A stretch of DNA of 64,000 bases from contig JANOZM010000021.1 of assembly GCA_031429355.1 (NCBI GenBank), positions 247,745 through 311,744 on the forward strand, written 5' to 3'. The notes beneath the pieces were generated by a model. That model was not told where the DNA came from, did not search any database, and was given only the letters and a program-made list of their open reading frames with translations. Positions 54,512-63,651 of the stretch are shown one piece after another (positions within the stretch are counted from its first letter, which is position 1; the number at the start of each line of letters is the position of its first letter). The translations under genes and the position numbers were made by a program. The DNA comes from JANOZM01 sp031429355. Its GTDB lineage: Bacteria; Pseudomonadota; Gammaproteobacteria; Burkholderiales; Burkholderiaceae_E.

Positions 54512-55210
54512 ATGAAAAAAATCGAAATCAAAGTAAGCCCTAAAATTCGGGTGCGTCTTAACCCCGAGCAACGCGAAGCACAAATTGTTGCGTCGGCTAT
54601 CGATTTTTTTTCACGCCGTGGGCTTGACGCGCAAATTAGAGATTTAGCCAAAGAAATTGGTATGGCCCACACCCTGTTGTACCACTACTTTCCGACCAAG
54701 CAAGCGCTTATTGATCGGGTGTATGACGAGCTGTTCATGGGGCGCTGGAAGCCCGACTGGGAACAGTTACTTGATGCGCCGATGCCTCTCGAAGAAAAAC
54801 TTTGCGCGCTATACGAAAGTTACTTGCCAACCATCCTGACACCCGAGTGGATGCGCATTATTGTGGGCTCTGGTCTGAGCGATGGCGTTATTCCAAATCG
54901 TTATTTCGCCATGATGAACCAACGGTTTTTTCCGAAGCTAATTCGCGAAACTCGCAAGGCATTTGGCTCAAAGTCAAAAGCTAAGGCAAGCGCACGCGAA
55001 CAAGGTTTATTAATGGGCTTTCACGGCGGCCTAATTTATTCACTAGGTATTTGGCCCCATGTCTATGGCCAACCATTCGAAGGAATGAACAACGCTAGTG
55101 ACATTAAACTTATTATTCGCGACCGCGTTCAATCTTATTTATCCCACGCGCCAAATGTAATCGCTGGCGCAGTCACTGACAATACTGTATCTATTCGGAG
55201 AGTTGCATGA
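54512..55210 (+). CDS. TetR-family transcriptional regulator
   Basis: A 232-residue regulator: helix-turn-helix AQIRDLAKEIGMAHTLLYHYFPTKQALIDRVYDELF (about 30-65). Start is uncertain: ATG 54503 lies within the inverted-repeat arm, so ATG 54512 (MKKIEIKVSP) is preferred. It begins a rightward run with overlap to the VOC gene and diverges from the Mo-hydroxylase operon; it likely regulates both. Confidence 0.88.
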   Translation: MKKIEIKVSPKIRVRLNPEQREAQIVASAIDFFSRRGLDAQIRDLAKEIGMAHTLLYHYFPTKQALIDRVYDELFMGRWKPDWEQLLDAPMPLEEKLCALYESYLPTILTPEWMRIIVGSGLSDGVIPNRYFAMMNQRFFPKLIRETRKAFGSKSKAKASAREQGLLMGFHGGLIYSLGIWPHVYGQPFEGMNNASDIKLIIRDRVQSYLSHAPNVIAGAVTDNTVSIRRVA

Positions 55211-55647
55211 GCATTTCACTTAATCATTTTTCGATTCGTACGCTCGATCTTGAGGCTACGACGAAGTTTTACTCTGAGGTTATTGGACTCGAAGCAGGTC
55301 CGCGCCCGCCCTTTCCTTTCCCTGGCGTCTGGCTTTATGCAGGTGATAAAGAACAATATGCCAACGCAGTTGTGCATGTCATCGGGATCGATCCTAAAAA
55401 TCCTAATGGCTTAAATCAATACCTAGGAGAACGCGATAACACAGGGCTTGAAGGTAGTGGTTCTGTAGATCACATTGCGTTTTTTAATACTGGCTTAGAG
55501 GCAATGCTAACGAAGCTAAAAAAACTAAGCGTGCCGTGCCGCGAGCGTGAAGTACCCGTGCTTGGGCTGTATCAAATTTTTCTTGACGATCCAAGTGGTA
55601 TCGTCATCGAGTTAAATTATCCATCTACAGAGAAAAAAGCGGCCTAA
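55207..55647 (+). CDS. VOC (glyoxalase/dioxygenase-fold) protein
   Basis: A 146-residue two-module VOC protein: ISLNHFSIRTLDLEATTKFYSEVIGL (about 2-28), VDHIAFFNTGLEAMLTKL (about 86-103), and end LYQIFLDDPSGIVIELNYPS, a glyoxalase-I-like metal site (H7, H88, E near 138). Small VOC proteins range from isomerases to fosfomycin resistance and extradiol-like enzymes. Overlaps the TetR gene by 4 bp. Role in the pathway unknown. Confidence 0.85.
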   Translation: MSISLNHFSIRTLDLEATTKFYSEVIGLEAGPRPPFPFPGVWLYAGDKEQYANAVVHVIGIDPKNPNGLNQYLGERDNTGLEGSGSVDHIAFFNTGLEAMLTKLKKLSVPCREREVPVLGLYQIFLDDPSGIVIELNYPSTEKKAA

Positions 55648-55653
55648 GCATTA

Positions 55654-56892
55654 ATGAAACCAGTAGACGTCATTATCGTAGGCGGATCATTGGGCGGCTT
55701 AATGGCTGCCAACTGCCTGCTGCGTGCTGGTTTTACTGTACTTGTTTTAGAGAAGTCAGCCGTTAAACTTGACGGTCGAGGCGCTGGTATCGTTACGCAT
55801 TCCACCCTACTGTCGGTATTAAAACGTTGCGGTGTTTTAATTGACGACACTTTAGGTGTCAGCGTTAGTAGGCGCGTGGTGCTTGCAGCTAATGGCGGCG
55901 AATTAGCCAGCGAGAATTACGGGCAAATACTAACCTCATGGGGAAGGCTGTATGCCTTGCTAATGGACGCTCTCCCCTCCGAAAATTATTTGCTAAACGC
56001 TGGGGTAGATAAAGTCGAATCATTCGACAACCATTCGATCGTTCATTGCACTAACGGTTGTTCTTACACGGCTGCATTGACTATTGGGGCCGATGGGATT
56101 CGCTCTGCTATTCGTGGTCAACTAGCGCCACAAACAAAACCAATTTATGCCGGTTACGTTGCGTGGCGCGGCATTTGCGACGAAGCCGCATTATCAAACT
56201 ATACATTGCAAACACTTTTTGCAAATTTTGGCTTTGGTTTGCCTGATCACGAGCAAATGTTAGGTTATCCGGTGGCAGGGCCAGGAAACGACACTCGCAT
56301 CGGAAAACGTTGCTACAACTTTGTATGGTACCGACCCGCTTTAGGTAACACGTTACAGCAATTAATGACCGACGCCGATGGCGTCCAATACAGCAACGAA
56401 CATGGTGGTGGTATTCCGCCGCAAAAAATTAACTGGCGTGAAATTGCCAATGTTCGTCAGGCCGCCATTAAATTGTTAGCACCGCAGTTTGCTGAAATCG
56501 TCCACAAAACAAGCCAACCTTTTCTGCAACCTATTTTTGATCTCTCATCAACCCAAATTGCGTTTAACCGTGTCGCACTGATGGGTGACGCAGCATTTGT
56601 TGCACGCCCACATGTAGGCATGGGTGTTACCAAGGCGGCTGAAGACGCCGCCGCGTTAACTGATGCTGTGTTACAGCACGGTTTAACCGTTGATGCGCTT
56701 CAAGCTTACGAAAGAAAACGTCTACCGTTGGCAAACAGCGTAGTCGAGCGCGGCCGACAGTTAGGTGCGTACATGGAATCACAAAGTTTTTCTGCAAAGA
56801 GTTTTAATAACGCTGACGTGGCTCGATCGGCGCAAAAAGTAATGAGTGAAACTGCCATTGATTTGGCACTTCGAGCTACGAGTACACAATAA
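55654..56892 (+). CDS. FAD-dependent monooxygenase, 2,6-dihydroxypyridine 3-hydroxylase-like
   Basis: A 412-residue class A flavin hydroxylase: DVIIVGGSLGGLMAANCL (5-22) binds FAD, TIGADGIRSAIRGQL is the DG motif and ALMGDAAFVARPHVGMGVTKAAEDAAALTDA (about 308-338) is the GD motif. Features recalling Arthrobacter 2,6-dihydroxypyridine 3-hydroxylase include PIYAGYVAWRGICDE, the RCYNFVWYRPA stretch, and RPHVGMG. It likely adds a hydroxyl to an already hydroxylated (hetero)aromatic ring using NAD(P)H and O2. 6 bp after the VOC gene. Confidence 0.83.
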   Translation: MKPVDVIIVGGSLGGLMAANCLLRAGFTVLVLEKSAVKLDGRGAGIVTHSTLLSVLKRCGVLIDDTLGVSVSRRVVLAANGGELASENYGQILTSWGRLYALLMDALPSENYLLNAGVDKVESFDNHSIVHCTNGCSYTAALTIGADGIRSAIRGQLAPQTKPIYAGYVAWRGICDEAALSNYTLQTLFANFGFGLPDHEQMLGYPVAGPGNDTRIGKRCYNFVWYRPALGNTLQQLMTDADGVQYSNEHGGGIPPQKINWREIANVRQAAIKLLAPQFAEIVHKTSQPFLQPIFDLSSTQIAFNRVALMGDAAFVARPHVGMGVTKAAEDAAALTDAVLQHGLTVDALQAYERKRLPLANSVVERGRQLGAYMESQSFSAKSFNNADVARSAQKVMSETAIDLALRATSTQ

Positions 56893-56925
56893 ACACTGCA
56901 TTAAATTAAACGACAGGAGACACAA

Positions 56926-58173
56926 ATGAAAACAAACAAAAAGCTAACTTCATCCACTCGCCGCAATATTATTGTTGGCGGAACGGCTGCAGCGGCGAGC
57001 TTACCGCTCTTTAATATTGCTAGCGCTCAAACTGGCAATATTAAGATTGGTTTCCCAACACCACTCACCGGTGCATTTTCTGCCGAGGCGCAAGATCAAG
57101 TTAAAGCCGCCGAAATCGCCATCAAAGAATTCAACGAAAGCGGTGGATTCAATGGCCGCAAAGCCGAGTTATTGGTACGCGACGACAAGCTTAATCCCGG
57201 TGAAGCGGCAACACGCACCCTAGAGTTAATCGAAAAAGACAAAGTCGATTTTGTTGTTGGTTCACTTTCGGCGGCCACACAATTATCAATTAACGCTGTT
57301 TGCCGTGATCGCAAAGTATTGTTTAATTCAATCAGCCAATCCGACGCCATTAATGAAGCAAAAGATTGGAGTCTGTACACGTTTCACGAAGCATTAAACC
57401 CACACATTACTGCTGGTGCTGTTGCTCGTTATGCCTTTCCAAAATTTGGCAAGAAAGTGGTCTACTTAACTGCGGACTATGCCTATGGACATGAAATGGT
57501 TCGCGGCTTCCAACGTGCCGGCCAAGCACTTGGTACACAAATGCTTGCGGATATTCGCCACCCATTAGGCACAGCCGACTACTCTGCGTTTTTGCCGCGA
57601 ATTCAAGCGCTAAAACCTGATGTGTTGGTGCTGTGTAATTTTGGTCGCGACTTGGTGAACTCAGCCAAACAAGCGACTGACTTTGGCCTAAAAGCCAATA
57701 CCAAAATTATTACACCAGTCCTACTCTACACAGCACGTTTAGCCGGTGGTGCCGAAGCATTTGAAGGCATTCTTGGCGGCACATCGTACTACTGGGGATT
57801 AGAAGACAAAGTGCCTACTGCAAAAGCGTTTAACGACAAGTTCCGCAAAGCCTACGGCGGCACAGTACCTTCCGATTACGGCGCTTTAGGTTATGCCGGT
57901 GTTCGCAGCGTTCTGCAAGCGGTTCGCAATGCCAAAGCAACCGATTCAATTCGTGTCAGTATTGCAATGCGTCAGATGAAGTATGACTTTTACAAGGGCG
58001 CGCAAGAGTACCGTAAGTGCGATCATCAATCAGTGCAATCAGTCATTATTGTTGAATCAAAATCCAAGAACATGAAGGACAAGTACGACGTATTTAACGT
58101 GTTATCGGTAGAGGACGCCGACGAGAAAAAACTACGTTCGTGCGATGAACTTGGCCACAAGATTTCCACATAA
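56926..58173 (+). CDS. Liv-type ABC importer substrate-binding protein
   Basis: A 415-residue binding protein with signal peptide containing a twin arginine (STRRNIIVGGTAAAASL) and body IKIGFPTPLTGAFSAEAQDQVKAAEIAIKEFNESGGFNGRKAELLVRDDKLNPGEAATR, the type I periplasmic-binding-protein pattern. GACAGGAGACA is a strong ribosome site. In catabolic clusters such proteins often bind aromatic acids, not branched-chain amino acids. Confidence 0.9.
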   Translation: MKTNKKLTSSTRRNIIVGGTAAAASLPLFNIASAQTGNIKIGFPTPLTGAFSAEAQDQVKAAEIAIKEFNESGGFNGRKAELLVRDDKLNPGEAATRTLELIEKDKVDFVVGSLSAATQLSINAVCRDRKVLFNSISQSDAINEAKDWSLYTFHEALNPHITAGAVARYAFPKFGKKVVYLTADYAYGHEMVRGFQRAGQALGTQMLADIRHPLGTADYSAFLPRIQALKPDVLVLCNFGRDLVNSAKQATDFGLKANTKIITPVLLYTARLAGGAEAFEGILGGTSYYWGLEDKVPTAKAFNDKFRKAYGGTVPSDYGALGYAGVRSVLQAVRNAKATDSIRVSIAMRQMKYDFYKGAQEYRKCDHQSVQSVIIVESKSKNMKDKYDVFNVLSVEDADEKKLRSCDELGHKIST

Positions 58174-58195
58174 ACTAAAATAGAGCATAAAAGAC

Positions 58196-59080
58196 ATGGG
58201 CGACATTACCCTGCAATTACTTGCGCTTCAGCTCGTCACCGGAATTGCGTTGGGCTCTGTCTACGCACTTCTGGCGGTGGGACTGTCGCTCATCTTTGGC
58301 ATGCTCACCGTCGTTAATTTCGCGCATGGTGCTTTCTTTATGGTGGGCGCATTTCTTGGCGTCTATTTTTTAGGTATCACAGGAAATTTTTGGTTTAGTT
58401 TGTTACTAACACCGTTGGCCGTAGGTTTAATTGGTCTAGTTACAGAGCGGTTTTTAGTACGTCCTTTGTACGGTCGCGGCATAGACTATCCATTGCTACT
58501 GACCTTCGGATTAAGTTATGTACTTATTGATGCAATGCGGTTTGCATTTGGCATTGAAGGCTTGCCATCAAGCACTCCGGCGGCATTGCGGGGCGCAACC
58601 GATCTTGGATTTGGTCACTTTCCGACCTATCGCTTATTTCTTATTGCTATTACCGCCATTATTATGTTGGCATTGTGGATGTTCATCGAAAAAACCAAGT
58701 TTGGTTTAATCATTCGAGCCGGTGCTCGCGATCCCGAAATCGTTCGGGTGCTCGGTATTGACGTCTCAAAAATATGGTTAATGGTATTTGGTTTGGGTAC
58801 AGCGATTGCTGGCTTATCGGGGGTGCTCGCAGCACCAACGCGCGCTGTAAACCCCGAGATGGGTATTCCAATACTGGCAGAATCTTTTGTGGTAACGGTG
58901 GTAGGTGGTATGGGTTCGCTACCCGGCGCGGTAATCGCGGGACTACTCGTTGGTATCGTATTTAGTATGACTTCATTGTTTGCACCGGCCTACGCGGAGA
59001 TGTCGATCTTTGTTTTGATGGCCGTGGTCTTATTAATTCGTCCGCAAGGTTTTTTTGGACGTGCTGGGTTGATGAGTTAG
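58196..59080 (+). CDS. livH: Liv-type ABC permease LivH
   Basis: A 294-residue permease: about 8 helices, LALQLVTGIALGSVYALLAVGLSLIFGMLTVVNFAHGAFFMVGAFLG at the start and GGMGSLPGAVIAGLLVGI near the end are hallmarks of LivH. It is 22 bp after the binding protein. Confidence 0.95.
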   Translation: MGDITLQLLALQLVTGIALGSVYALLAVGLSLIFGMLTVVNFAHGAFFMVGAFLGVYFLGITGNFWFSLLLTPLAVGLIGLVTERFLVRPLYGRGIDYPLLLTFGLSYVLIDAMRFAFGIEGLPSSTPAALRGATDLGFGHFPTYRLFLIAITAIIMLALWMFIEKTKFGLIIRAGARDPEIVRVLGIDVSKIWLMVFGLGTAIAGLSGVLAAPTRAVNPEMGIPILAESFVVTVVGGMGSLPGAVIAGLLVGIVFSMTSLFAPAYAEMSIFVLMAVVLLIRPQGFFGRAGLMS

Positions 59081-59086
59081 CAGGTC

Positions 59087-60055
59087 ATGACACAATCAAC
59101 CTCAATTATCGATTTTGGTAAACGCCATCGCGTTGCACTAGCCATCGTGTTTTTAATTTTCATGCCTTGGATGCTGCCCTATGAAGCACTGGCCGTTAAC
59201 ATCCTAATTTTTGGCCTGTACGCGGTAGGTTTTAACTTGTTGTTTGGCTACACCGGCATGCTTTCGTTTGGCCACGCTTCGTTTTTAGGTATCGGCAGCT
59301 ATTTAGCAGGAATTGCGATTGTTCAAGCAAACCTGCCTTGGTGGCTCGCCATTGTTATTGGTGTGCTTGCCGCAACATTAGCCGGGGCAATTATCGGTTT
59401 TTTCGCAATCCGCACTCGCGGTATTTATTTTTCGATGGTTACTTTGGCCCTAGGTCAAATTGTTTATTACGCTTTTTATAAAGCGGAAAACTTTACCGGC
59501 GGTGAAAACGGTTTGCGCGGTGTAAAAGTCGAAATCATTAATTTTTTCGGATGGAAATTAAACTTTGTTGACCCCACTACTAAGTACTACATCGTTTTAA
59601 TTTTTGTAGCGCTAGCGCTATGGTTTGTTTCGCGAATTCTAAACTCCCCCTTTGGCGCTGTGATGGAAACAATTCGCGAAAACGACAAACGCGCTGCCGC
59701 TTGCGGTTATGACGTAGTAAAGAGCAAATGGTTAGTTTTTGTTTTGTCGGCTGCCGTCTGCGGATTAGCGGGAACCTTGCGCGCATTACATTTATCAATC
59801 GTACCCATTGATTCGTTGCATTACTTACAATCCGGTCAAGCAGTGATGATGAGCTTATTGGGCGGTATGGGCACCTTTTTTGGCCCTTTCGTTGGTGCCG
59901 CCGTGTTTCTATTGTTAGAAGACGTCGTGACCAATGCCACTCGTTATTGGATGGCCGTTGTCGGTGTGATATTTATGGTGTTCGTGCTTTTTTTTCCAAA
60001 AGGTATTTGGGGCTCGGTGTTGCACTGGATAGAACGTTGGGAGAGCCGCAAATGA
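59087..60055 (+). CDS. livM: Liv-type ABC permease LivM
   Basis: A 322-residue permease with LLFGYTGMLSFGHASFLGIGSYLAG, IRTRGIYFSMVTLALGQIVYY and IRENDKRAAACGYDVVKSKWLVFVLSAAVCGLAGTL, all LivM signatures. 6 bp after livH and overlaps livG by 4 bp. Confidence 0.95.
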   Translation: MTQSTSIIDFGKRHRVALAIVFLIFMPWMLPYEALAVNILIFGLYAVGFNLLFGYTGMLSFGHASFLGIGSYLAGIAIVQANLPWWLAIVIGVLAATLAGAIIGFFAIRTRGIYFSMVTLALGQIVYYAFYKAENFTGGENGLRGVKVEIINFFGWKLNFVDPTTKYYIVLIFVALALWFVSRILNSPFGAVMETIRENDKRAAACGYDVVKSKWLVFVLSAAVCGLAGTLRALHLSIVPIDSLHYLQSGQAVMMSLLGGMGTFFGPFVGAAVFLLLEDVVTNATRYWMAVVGVIFMVFVLFFPKGIWGSVLHWIERWESRK

Positions 60056-60792
60056 CAACGATTTTAAAGACAGAAAATATTGGCCGTCAGTTTGGTGCCT
60101 TTGTTGCTTTGCAAAACGTCAGTGTTGAATTTCCGGCATCAGAATTAACCGCCATCATTGGGCCAAACGGGGCTGGTAAAAGCACGTTCTTTAATGTGAT
60201 CAGTGGCGCAATTCCTGCAAGTTCCGGCAAAGTATGGTTTGAGGGGCGTGAAATTACGCAGCTTAAACAACACGAATACGCGCGCAATGGTATTGCAAAA
60301 AGTTTTCAAATCACGAACGTGTTTAAACAACTTAGTGCGCATGAAAACGTTCGTGTTGCAGCGCAAGCGATGCACTCTCGTTTTGATATTTGGAGCCCAA
60401 GGGCAGCCAACGGTGAACTAATTGATGCGGCCGATGCTTTACTTAAACGCGTTGGCCTTGCCGACGCGCGAATGAAACCGGCTGCCGACCTAGCGCATGG
60501 CCAACAACGTGCACTAGAAATTGCTATGGCTCTCGCGGCAAAACCAAAACTGCTGCTAATGGACGAACCGACCGCCGGAATGTCGCCAGAAGAAACCACG
60601 GTAATGATGAACTTAATTACTAGCCTAGCCGAAGAACGTACTGTTATTTTGGTCGAACATAAAATGAAGTTGGTCATGAGTATTTGCAAACGCCTAATCG
60701 TGCTGCATCAAGGGCAATTATTAGCACAGGGTACGCCCGCCGAGATTCGTAGTAACTCGGAAGTCAAACGCGTGTATTTGGGACAAGGCTAA
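60052..60792 (+). CDS. livG: Liv-type ABC ATPase LivG
   Basis: A 246-residue ATPase: Walker A IIGPNGAGKSTFFNVISG (35-52), Q-loop, a signature motif of LAHGQQRALEIAMALA type, Walker B LLLMDEPTAGMSPEE and H-loop EHKMKLV. Start chosen at ATG 60052 (4-bp overlap with livM) rather than the longer frame that begins inside livM. Confidence 0.95.
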   Translation: MTTILKTENIGRQFGAFVALQNVSVEFPASELTAIIGPNGAGKSTFFNVISGAIPASSGKVWFEGREITQLKQHEYARNGIAKSFQITNVFKQLSAHENVRVAAQAMHSRFDIWSPRAANGELIDAADALLKRVGLADARMKPAADLAHGQQRALEIAMALAAKPKLLLMDEPTAGMSPEETTVMMNLITSLAEERTVILVEHKMKLVMSICKRLIVLHQGQLLAQGTPAEIRSNSEVKRVYLGQG

Positions 60793-61496
60793 TGCTAAAA
60801 GTTAATCAGCTCAATGCTTGGTACGATCGAAGCCATGTTGTACAAGATGTTTCATTTGAAGTTAAAAGCGGCGAAATCGTAACCCTAATGGGGCGTAACG
60901 GTGCGGGCAAAACAACCACCTTACGAACATTGATGGGCTTGGTCGGAAAGCGCTCGGGGACGGCTAGTTTAGAAGGCAAAGAATTTCTAAGTGACCCTAC
61001 ACATACTCGATACCATTTAGGTCTTGCCTATGTGCCCGAAGACCGGCGTATTGTGCCAAGCCTAACTGTGCGCGAAAATTTGCAATTAGGGTTGCTGGGC
61101 AGTAAGACTAAACATGATTTGATCCGCATGGTCGACGAAATTGCCTTGGTATTTCCACGCCTAAAAGAGCGTTTAAATCAAGAAGGCACATCGCTTTCGG
61201 GCGGCGAACAACAAATGTTAGCCATTGCCCGAGCCATGATGGCAAAACCTAAAATGATTTTGCTCGACGAACCTAGCGAAGGCATCATGCCGATTTTGGT
61301 TGAAGAAATGTTTGAACTGTTCCTGCGTATGAAAGCGCAAGGTACTACGCTGTTGCTCGTCGAACAAAACGTCGAACGTGCGCTATCAATCTCCGATCGT
61401 GCGTATATTTTGGACCAAGGTCGCATCGTGCATACCGGAAACGCAGCAGATCTTTTAGCAGATGCTGAGATTCAGGAAAAGTACTGCGCAGTTTAA
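60792..61496 (+). CDS. livF: Liv-type ABC ATPase LivF
   Basis: A 234-residue ATPase: Walker A LMGRNGAGKTTTLRTLMGL (32-50), signature SLSGGEQQMLAIARAMM, Walker B MILLDEPSEGIMPILVEE and the H-loop region VEQNVERAL. One-base overlap with livG (TAATG). Completes the importer. Confidence 0.96.
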   Translation: MLKVNQLNAWYDRSHVVQDVSFEVKSGEIVTLMGRNGAGKTTTLRTLMGLVGKRSGTASLEGKEFLSDPTHTRYHLGLAYVPEDRRIVPSLTVRENLQLGLLGSKTKHDLIRMVDEIALVFPRLKERLNQEGTSLSGGEQQMLAIARAMMAKPKMILLDEPSEGIMPILVEEMFELFLRMKAQGTTLLLVEQNVERALSISDRAYILDQGRIVHTGNAADLLADAEIQEKYCAV

Positions 61497-61530
61497 ATTT
61501 TTTGATAACTCGACGGGGTACTTAATCGTA

Positions 61531-63651
61531 ATGAACACAACTGAAGCCGAACGAACCGCCTACCGCATTTGCCCTTTGTGCGAAGCCTGTTGCGGCCTAG
61601 AAATTAAAGTTCAAGGTTCAAAAATAATCAGTATTCGCGGCGACGAGGCTGATGTGTTTAGTAAAGGCTACATTTGCCCTAAAGCCGTCGCTTTAAAAGA
61701 TTTGCATGAAGATCCTGATCGGCTTCGCCAACCGCTCATAAAACGCGATGGACAATTTGTGAGCGCTAGTTGGGACGAGGCGTTTGCCGAAATCGAAGCA
61801 AAGTTACCGGCTATCGTTCGTGAGCATGGCAACGATTCGGTTGGCATTACGGTGGGCAATCCCGCAGCGCACAAAATGGGTTTATTGCTTTACTTTGGCA
61901 ACTTAGCCAGAGCACTCGGCACTAAAAATATTTTTTCAGCCTCGACGCTCGACCAAATGCCAAAGCAGCTTTCTTCGGGCTTGCTGTTCGGTAGTTGGTT
62001 ATCTATTCCAGTACCTGACATCGAGCACACCGATTTAATGATTGTGCTTGGTGCAAACCCAATGGTATCTAATGGCAGTTTATGGACCGTACCGGACTTT
62101 CGCGGCAAAGCCAAAGCGCTTAAGGCAAGAGGCGGCCGACTAATTGTCATTGATCCCCGCCGAACCGAGACTGCAGCAATTGCCGACGAACATCATTTTA
62201 TTCGCCCTAGTAGTGATGTATTTTTTCTAGGGGCGATTGCCAACTTAATTGTTGAAGAACACAACGACAAGTTAAATCAATTACAAAACTACACCCAGGG
62301 ATTTGAGCAAGTTAAGGCTGCGCTAAAACCATTTACTGCTGCACTTGCTGCAGCGCATACGGGTATTAGCGAAGCATCGATCCGCAGCCTAGCAACGCAA
62401 CTGACCAACACAAAAAAAGCGGTGCTTTACGGCCGGATCGGTACTTGCACACAACGCCACGGCACAGTGTGCAGCTGGTTGGTGGACGTCATCAACTTGC
62501 TAAGCGGCCATCTTGATTCAGTTGGGGGTGCGATGTTTCCAAAAGCACCGGCATTCGCCACCAATACTTTAGGCGAAGCAGGCAAAGGTAAAGGAATAAA
62601 AACGGGACGACACCATAGTCGAGTGTCGAACGCTCCTGAAGTATATGGAGAACTACCCATAGGTTTGCTTGCAGAAGAAATAGAGACCGCCGGGCAAGGC
62701 CAAATAAAGGCGTTAATTACGGTGGCTAGTAACCCTGTACTTTCTGCTCCAGATGGCACTCGCTTAGGTAAGGCCTTACAAGGCTTAGAGCTGATGGTTA
62801 GCTTAGATATTTATCTAAACGAAACCTCACTTTTTGCCGACGTTATTTTGCCCGGCCTATCGCCGCTGGAAGAGGCACATTACGATGTCGCCTTCCCACA
62901 GTTTTCTTATCGCAATCAAGCTCGATTTAGCCCGCCCGTATTTACCGCGCCAACCACGCAAATGCCCGAGTGGCAAATTCTTGCGAGGCTAACTCAAATA
63001 ATGGGTGGGCCTAGCGTTGATAAAGTGCCCTCACCCACCAGTATCGTGGCACAGCGCCTTATTGCTGGACCCTACCCGATAACGCTAGAGCAAGTCATTA
63101 ATTCAACGCATGGAATCGATCTTGGGGCGCTAGCGCCACGTATTCCGGAAGTGCTTAGAACGGCCTCAGGTTTGATTGAATTGGCCCATCCTACGTTGTT
63201 AGCTGACCTTTACCACGCGCTTCATAGCGCAAAAGATACGTGTGATCCTAAGCCTGATGAATTTGTATTAATAGGTCGTCGAGAAGTGCGCTCTAACAAT
63301 AGCTGGATGCACAACTTACCAACACTGGCCAAAGGCCCTTTTCGATGCACGGCTCTTATCCATCCAAGCGACGCTGCTAAGCTAAATTTGGTGGATGGTG
63401 CAACCGCAATCATTTCGCGTGGGGATCGACAGCTCAATGTGGTTGTTAGCATTAGCGATGAGATGATGCCCAATGTAATTAGTATTCCCCACGGTTGGGG
63501 TCACGACAAAGCCGGAGCTAAACTTTCGGTTGCCGCGATGCGGCCCGGCGTGAACTTTAACGAACTACTCGATGCTCACGAACTCGACCCGCTGTCGGGT
63601 AACTCGGTACTTAATGGGATTGCAGTTCAGCTGCACGCACTTGCGAGTTAA
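61531..63651 (+). CDS. molybdopterin (bis-MGD) oxidoreductase with 4Fe-4S domain
   Basis: A 706-residue member of the DMSO reductase superfamily. N-terminal 4Fe-4S binding: CPLCEACCGLE (C at 14, 17, 21) and YICPKAV for the fourth Cys (about 49). Then molybdopterin domains (SASTLDQMPKQLSSGLLFGSW, LMIVLGANPMVSNGSLW, RLIVIDPRRTETAAIADEH) and a C-terminal molydop-binding part (TALIHPSDAAKLNLVDGATAIISRG; PHGWGHDKAGAKLSVA). No twin-arginine leader, so cytoplasmic. Start is ATG 61531; the longer frame would overlap livF. Reaction unknown: formate-type dehydrogenation, hydroxylation or hydration are possible in this family. Confidence 0.85.
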   Translation: MNTTEAERTAYRICPLCEACCGLEIKVQGSKIISIRGDEADVFSKGYICPKAVALKDLHEDPDRLRQPLIKRDGQFVSASWDEAFAEIEAKLPAIVREHGNDSVGITVGNPAAHKMGLLLYFGNLARALGTKNIFSASTLDQMPKQLSSGLLFGSWLSIPVPDIEHTDLMIVLGANPMVSNGSLWTVPDFRGKAKALKARGGRLIVIDPRRTETAAIADEHHFIRPSSDVFFLGAIANLIVEEHNDKLNQLQNYTQGFEQVKAALKPFTAALAAAHTGISEASIRSLATQLTNTKKAVLYGRIGTCTQRHGTVCSWLVDVINLLSGHLDSVGGAMFPKAPAFATNTLGEAGKGKGIKTGRHHSRVSNAPEVYGELPIGLLAEEIETAGQGQIKALITVASNPVLSAPDGTRLGKALQGLELMVSLDIYLNETSLFADVILPGLSPLEEAHYDVAFPQFSYRNQARFSPPVFTAPTTQMPEWQILARLTQIMGGPSVDKVPSPTSIVAQRLIAGPYPITLEQVINSTHGIDLGALAPRIPEVLRTASGLIELAHPTLLADLYHALHSAKDTCDPKPDEFVLIGRREVRSNNSWMHNLPTLAKGPFRCTALIHPSDAAKLNLVDGATAIISRGDRQLNVVVSISDEMMPNVISIPHGWGHDKAGAKLSVAAMRPGVNFNELLDAHELDPLSGNSVLNGIAVQLHALAS

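Noticed and set aside
59947..60051. Longer livG frame starting inside livM
   Set aside because: The ATG at 60052 overlaps the livM stop by 4 bp and gives the normal LivG N-terminus; the extension has no family match.
61462..61530. Upstream extension of the Mo oxidoreductase into livF
   Set aside because: The extension lies in the livF coding region and lacks homology; the ATG at 61531 leads straight into the 4Fe-4S motif.
39161..63651. Mobile genomic island
   Set aside because: The catabolic region looks accessory, but no integrase, transposase, tRNA or attachment repeats were seen at its borders and codon use looks like the neighbours by eye.
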